From Cymbidium sinense (taxonomy: Eukaryota; Streptophyta; Magnoliopsida; Asparagales; Orchidaceae), in NCBI GenBank assembly GCA_021442155.1, contig CM038215.1, positions 3,062,976 to 3,126,975 on the forward strand: 64,000 nt of DNA, written 5' to 3'. The translations under genes were made by a program, and so were the position numbers. Shown piece after piece: positions 58,493 through 64,000 of the stretch (positions are counted from its first letter, which is position 1; every line of letters begins with the position of its first letter). The notes beneath the pieces are model-generated. The model was not told where the DNA came from and searched no databases. It worked only from the letters and a program-made list of their open reading frames with translations.

Positions 58493-61400
58493 AACCAAAA
58501 ACCTTACACTAAAACATGAACCCTAAACTTACCTAAACCCTGATCACTAAACCATAAAACCCTCCACTGGACCACACCCTAAACCCTCCCTGACCTAAAC
58601 CCTGGGCAGGCTAAAACCCACCACTGAGCCACTGGGCCCTAAACTCCTAAACCACCCACAACCTACCCCAAACACTAAGCCCTGAGCCACACTGGACCCA
58701 CCCTAAACCCTAAACCTTAAACTTTAAAAACTAAAATCCTAAACCGAAACTAAATAATACCTAAAAATAAAAGAAATAAATAAAACCTAAACCTAAATAA
58801 AATAAAATTTAAATCTAAACTAAAACCTAAACCTAAACCAAAACCTAAACCTAAACCTAAACCAAAGTCTAAAAATAAAATAAAATAAAATAATAAAATT
58901 ACACTAAAATAAAATAAATAAAAACCTAAACTAAACTAAAAAATAAAATAAACCTAAGAATAAAAACCTAAATAAAATAAAAACTAAATGTAAAATAAAA
59001 ATAAAATAAACCTAAAGTAAAATAAAATAAAAACAAAATAAAATCATAAACCTAAAAAATATAACCTAAAGATAAATAAAAAAGAATATGGAAACCCTAA
59101 ACTAAAAATAAAAACTTAACCTAAAATAAAAATAAAATGAACAAAATAAAATAAACATAAAACAAAACTAAAATAAACTAATCTAAAATAAATAAAATAA
59201 AAAACAAAACCTAAAATAAACTACACCAAAACCCTGCACTAAATAAAATAAAATAAACTAATAAACGTTAACCTAAAGTAAAACAAATCAAAAATAAAAA
59301 CCTACAACCTAACCCTAAAAAGCAAAAAACCTAAACTAAATCTTACTAAAACCTAAAAATAAAATAAATTAAAAAATCTAAACCAAAATAAAAGAAAAAA
59401 ATAAAATAAAATAGAAACATAACTAAAACCTTAACCTAAATTTAAACCTAAAAAGAAAATAAAAAAATAAATAAAAACTAAACTAAAATAATATAAATAA
59501 AAACCTAAACTAAATTAAAAAAATAAAAAACCTAAAAAAAATAAAAACTAAACCTAAAATAAAAATAAAATAAACATAAAGTAAAATTAAATAAAAACCT
59601 AAACACAAAAATAGACTTAAAAATAATAGATAAAACTAAATAAAAAATAAAACCTAAACCCTAAACTTTAAAAAAAACCTAAACCAAAAATAAAAATAAA
59701 ATAAGCCTAAATCTAAACTAAAATAAACTAAACTAAATTAAATAAAACCTAAACCTAAACCTAAAATAAACTAAACCTAAGCCTAAACCTAAACTAAATA
59801 AAATAAAATAAACTAAAATGAAACATAAACCTAAACAAAATATAATAAATAAAAATAAACCTAAAATAAAAACCTGAAACCTACACTTTTGAAAATAAAA
59901 TAAAAACAAAAACTAAAACCTAAAAATAAAAAGTAAAACCTAAACCTAAATAATAAAATAAAAATAAAACCAAACTAAAAAATGAACCTAAACTTAAACA
60001 TAAACCTGAAAAATAATCTAAAATAAATAAACCTAAAATAAATATACTAAACTAAATAAAAATAAAAATAAACAAAAAGAAAAATAAAAAAAATGAAATG
60101 AACTAAAATAAATAAACAATAAACGAAAATAAATAAATGAAAACTAAGTAAACCTAAACCTACTAGTTTACTTAATTTCAAAAGAATAAAAATAAATAAA
60201 AATAATAAAATCAAATAAAAAAAACCTAAACCTAAACTACAATCAGAACCCTAAACCCTATCACTAATCCCTACTGACCAAACCTAAACCACTAAACCAC
60301 AAACTGCAACTCACCCTAAACCCTAAAAAGTTAAAAACCTAAACCTAAACTAAATAAAACCTAAAAATAAATTAAATTAAAAAGCCTAAACCTAAATAAA
60401 ATAAAAACCTAAACTTAAGCCTAAACGTAAACCTAAAAAGAAAATAAATAAAAAATAAAAACTAAAGTGAAGTAAAATAAATAAAAACCTAAACTAAACT
60501 AAAAAAATCTAAATAAAATAAAAAAAATAAACCTAAAATAATAATAATATAATCCTAAAATAAAATAGAACAATAACTAAATAAAAAGCTAAACCTAAAA
60601 AATAAACCTAAACCCTAAACTAAAAAAACATAAACATAAAATTAAATTAAAATAAACCTAAACCTAAACTAAAATAAATAAAACCTAAACCTACCTAAAT
60701 AAAATAAAATACACTAAAAGTAAACATAAACCTAAACTAAAAAATAAAAACTAAAAATAAACCTAAAATAAAAACCTAAAACCTAAACCTAAAAAAATTT
60801 AAATAATAACAAAAATATAAACCTAAAAATAAAAATAAAACATAAAATTTAAAAATAAAATAAACATAAACCTAAACTAAAAAATAAACTTAAACATAAA
60901 CCAAAACCAAAACCTAAAAATAAGAAATTAACTAAAATAAAAAAAACATAAAATATAATAAATAAACCTAAAATAAATAAACTTAACTAAATAAAACAAA
61001 ATAAATTGAAATAAAATAATAAAATAAATAAACTAAATTAACAAAAACCAATTTGCTTAATTTAGAGAAATAAAATAATAAAAAAATAAAAAATAACCCT
61101 AAACCCTAAACCGAACCCTAAACCTAACCTAAATCTTAAACCAAACCTAAACCTAAACAACCCTAAACCCTGGTGACCCTAAACCCTGACCCCAAATCCT
61201 GGGCTTATGGCTGGACACCATGGACCTAAACCCTAAAACCTAAACCACAATAAACCAAATCTGTGCCTAAACCTAAAATCTAAACCTAAACTAAATAAAC
61301 CTAAAAAAAACGGACCAAATAAGATAAAAATAAAATAAAATAACATAAACTAAAACTAAACCTAAACCTAAAATATAATAAAATAAAAAAAATGCACTAA

Positions 61401-62381
61401 AATAAAATAAAGGAAAACTTAAACAAAACTTAAAAATAAAATAAACCTAAGTATAGAAAAACTTAATAAAATAAAAACTAAACTTAAAATAAAATAAAGT
61501 AAAAATAAAATAAAATAAAATAAAAATTAAAGAAAAAAATAAACCTAAAAATATAAACCTAGAAATAAAACCTACTATTAAATAAAAAATAAAACCTAAA
61601 CCCTAAGCTAAAAAAAAATAAACCTAAAATAAAAATGAAATAAACAAAATAAAATAAACCTAAACCTAAACAAAAATAAATAAAACCTAAACCTAAACCA
61701 AACATAAACTAAACCTAAACCTAAACCTAAATTAAACAAAATAAAATAAACTAAAAATAAATCTTAATCTAAACTAAAAATAAAACCTAAAAATAAACCT
61801 AAAACCTAAACCTTACAAAATAAAATAAAAACTTAATCCTAAACATAAAAATAAAAAATAAAACCTAAACCTAAAAAACAAAATAAAAATAAAACTCAAC
61901 TAAAAGCTAAACATAAACCTAAACCTAAACTTAAAAAGTTAACAAAAAACCTAAACTAAAATAATTAAGCAAAATGAAATAAAAATAAAAAAATCTAAAT
62001 AAAAATAAAAAATAAAATATATTAAAATAAGTAAATAAACTAAATATACTAAACCTACTCGTTTATTTAATTTTTTATTTTAAAAAATTCTCTTAAACCC
62101 TAAACCCTAAACCTACAACACTAAACCTACAATCCCAAAAAACATAAAACCTTAAACCCTAAATCCTAAACCCAAACCCTAAACCCTAAAAGCATAAAAC
62201 CCTAAACCCTAAACTCTAAACCCTAAACCTTAATACTAAACCTGAAACCTTAAACCCTAACACTAAACACTAAACCTAAACCTAATGTCTAATCCTAAAC
62301 TTAAAGTAACTAAAGAAATTAAAAATAAACCTAAACCCTAAAACCTTATAAGCATAAACCTAAACCTAAACCTAAACCCTA
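58493..62381 (+). repeat. A/C-rich modules with tags, G/C patches, (CCCTAAA)n and GRP leader
   Basis: Tags at 60160-60178 (CTACTAGTTTACTTAATTT, the canonical form), 61047-61063 (CAATTTGCTTAATTT) and 62053-62072 (CCTACTCGTTTATTTAATTT). Spacing is about 0.89 and 1.01 kb. G/C-rich patches lie at 58500-58730, 60240-60310 and 61140-61270. Heptamers at 62090-62300 are followed by the leader (AGTAACTAAAGAAATT near 62305). Confidence 0.78.
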
Positions 62382-62840
62382 AGAATAGGCAGAACCTCGA
62401 TGGCAGGAACATCACCATCAACTAGGCTCAATCTAGTTCTGTCAGTGGAGATGAAGGCAGAGGCGGTGATTATCACAGTGGTGGTGGGGGATGTAGAGGT
62501 GCTGGTGGATATAGAGGTGGTGGTCGGAGCAGTGATGGTTATGGAGGTGGGAAGAGCGAAAGAGGTTATAGCCGTGGTGGCGGTGGAGGGAGAGATTGGG
62601 GATCTGATGGTGGATCCCGCTACTCGAGAGGCTGGGGTGGTTATGATGGGAAATGGAGAAAATGAAGAACGACCGATCTGATCTACTATTCATGGAATAA
62701 TGTCTTTCATTTTGCCCTATGCATTCTCATTTTTTATCTATGTCACCACTTCTGTCTTAGAAAACTTGGTGTGTTACTTGGTTGATGAAATCGAAAAAAA
62801 AAGAAATGTTGAATTTGAATTTGTTCTCTGTTAAAATAAA
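62382..62840 (+). pseudogene. GRP7/8-like 3' fragment, copy 11 (best-preserved tail)
   Basis: One frame from 62385 with a single internal stop: NRQNLDGRNITIN, TAG, AQSSSVSGDEGRGDYHSG, then GGYRGGGRSSDGYGGGKS, RGYSRGGGGGRDWGSDGG, SRYSRGWGGYDGKWRK and TGA. The TAG lies at the codon also stopped in copies 6, 8 and 9. The 3' UTR is slightly shortened (about 45 bases missing after AATGTCTTTC) but keeps GTGTTACTTGGTTGATGAAA. No promoter, start or RNP motifs, so still a fragment. Confidence 0.9.
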
Positions 62841-64000
62841 AAACTAAAATCCTAAATCCTAAACTAAAACCTGAACCCTAGACCTAAAACCTAAACACTC
62901 AACCTAAACTTAAACCCACAAAACCACTAAAGCTTAAACCACAAACCCCACAAACCCTAAACCAAACCCTAAACTAAAACCCTGCCACCACCCTAAAAAA
63001 ACCCTATACCCAAATCCCAGGCCCCAAACCCTAAACCCTAATCCCTAAACCCTCAGTAACCCTCTTAATCCATAAAATCAAACCCTAAAGCCTAAAAACT
63101 GGCTAAATTTAAATTCCTAAAATAAATAAAAAAACTAAAAATAAAATTAAAACCTAAACCTAAAGCTAAAAAGAAAATAAAATTTAAAATAAAATTTAAA
63201 TGAAAAAAACTAAACTAAACTAAAAAATTGAAAAACCAAAATAAAATCAAATAAAAAGTAAATAAAACCCTAAGCATAAAAAATATAGTTGAAAATAAAT
63301 AAAAAATAAAACCTAAACCCTAAACTAAAAAAACCTAAACCTAAAATAAAAAAAATAAACCTAAACCTAAACTAAAATAAACTAAACAAAATAAATAAAA
63401 CCTACACCTAAACCTAAAATAAAGTAAACCTAAACCTAAACATGGACCAAATAAGAGACTTAAACCTAAACTAAAAATAATACCTAAAACAAAATCTAAA
63501 ACCTAAACCTAAAAAAATAAAATAAAATAAACTACAAGAAAATAAATCTAAACCAAAACCTAATCCTAAAAAAATAAACTAAAATAAATAAACATAAAAT
63601 AAATAAATTAAACTAAATAAAAATAAAAATAAACCTAAATTAAAAAATAAAGTAAACAAAAATAAAAACTGTAAATTAAACTAAGTAAACTAAATAAATA
63701 ACCTACTTTTTGAAAAAAAATTAAAACTTAAAAAATAAAAATAAAACCCTAAACCCTAATCCTACCTAAAACCTAGGCACACTTAACCCCCTGGGCCACC
63801 CTAAACCCTAAATCCACACCTAAACCCTCTTCTACATGGGCTCTCTAAATCCTGACCCTTAAACCCTGGGCTCCAACCAAACTGGGCTATATACCCTAAA
63901 CCCTAAACCTAACTAAACCCTAAACCTAAAACCTACTTAAAATAAATAAAACATAAAAATGTAAAATAAATAAACCTATGCCTAAATGTAATAAAATAAT
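62841..64000 (+). repeat. Degenerate (CCCTAAA)n, A/C-rich module and G/C-patch
   Basis: Heptamer variants, an A/C-rich module at about 63115-63710 with a weak tag relic (CCTACTTTTTG at 63702-63712), and a patch with GGGCCACC and CCCTGGGC words at 63740-63910. The window ends inside the repeat. Confidence 0.7.

Noticed and set aside
1..64000. A CRISPR array, because of regular short repeats.
   Set aside because: Repeats are 6-7 bp telomere-like and continuous, with no unique spacers, in a eukaryotic setting.

Overview
This window comes from a plant nuclear genome. The background is Arabidopsis-type telomere-like repeat in the C-strand sense (CCCTAAA on +), in degenerate form. Three other elements also point to a land plant: 3' fragments of a plant glycine-rich RNA-binding protein gene (GRP7/GRP8 class), two L1-like LINEs with plant-type ORF1 and a C-terminal RNase H, and AATAAA-type tails. 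The species cannot be read from the sequence; a large, repeat-rich seed-plant genome is a reasonable guess. I see no intact protein-coding gene, tRNA, rRNA or CRISPR array. Everything supported is satellite-like repeat, pseudogene or dead retroelement, probably subtelomeric or interstitial telomeric heterochromatin.

The array has a recognisable grammar. A unit consists of a 19-bp tag close to CTACTAGTTTACTTAATTT, 0.2-0.65 kb of degenerate CCCTAAA repeat, often a leader containing AGTAACTAAATAAA, a 0.47-kb GRP 3' fragment, more CCCTAAA, and about 1 kb of nearly G-free A/C-rich sequence (AAATAAA/CCTAAA) ending in the next tag. Units with GRP are about 1.9 kb (0.15-2.1 and 2.1-3.9 kb); units without it are about 0.9-1.05 kb (26.3-28.2, 60.2-62.1 kb). 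Eleven GRP copies and a twelfth 43-bp remnant are present, all on +.

Two LINEs are inserted at 9.13-17.10 kb (ORF1 and ORF2 remnants) and 52.10-57.32 kb (ORF1 and endonuclease missing). Eight ORF-less elements (4.86, 19.15, 21.38, 28.58, 33.99, 36.13, 40.05, 46.16 kb) share the LINE 3' tail. All ten are on +, and most sit directly in CCCTAAA tracts.

On a larger scale, 18.87-31.47 kb is repeated as 33.78-43.16 kb in the same element order, with a roughly 2.5-kb loss of A/C-rich modules and a roughly 0.85-kb loss inside one element in the second copy. A third, decayed start of the same unit begins near 45.9 kb. GRP copies at matching positions share premature stop codons, so the array grew by DNA duplication after the gene fragment was already dead. 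Right of about 47 kb the repeats are more disordered. They contain patches rich in CCCTGG/GGCCC-like words that may be old decay or long-read consensus error.
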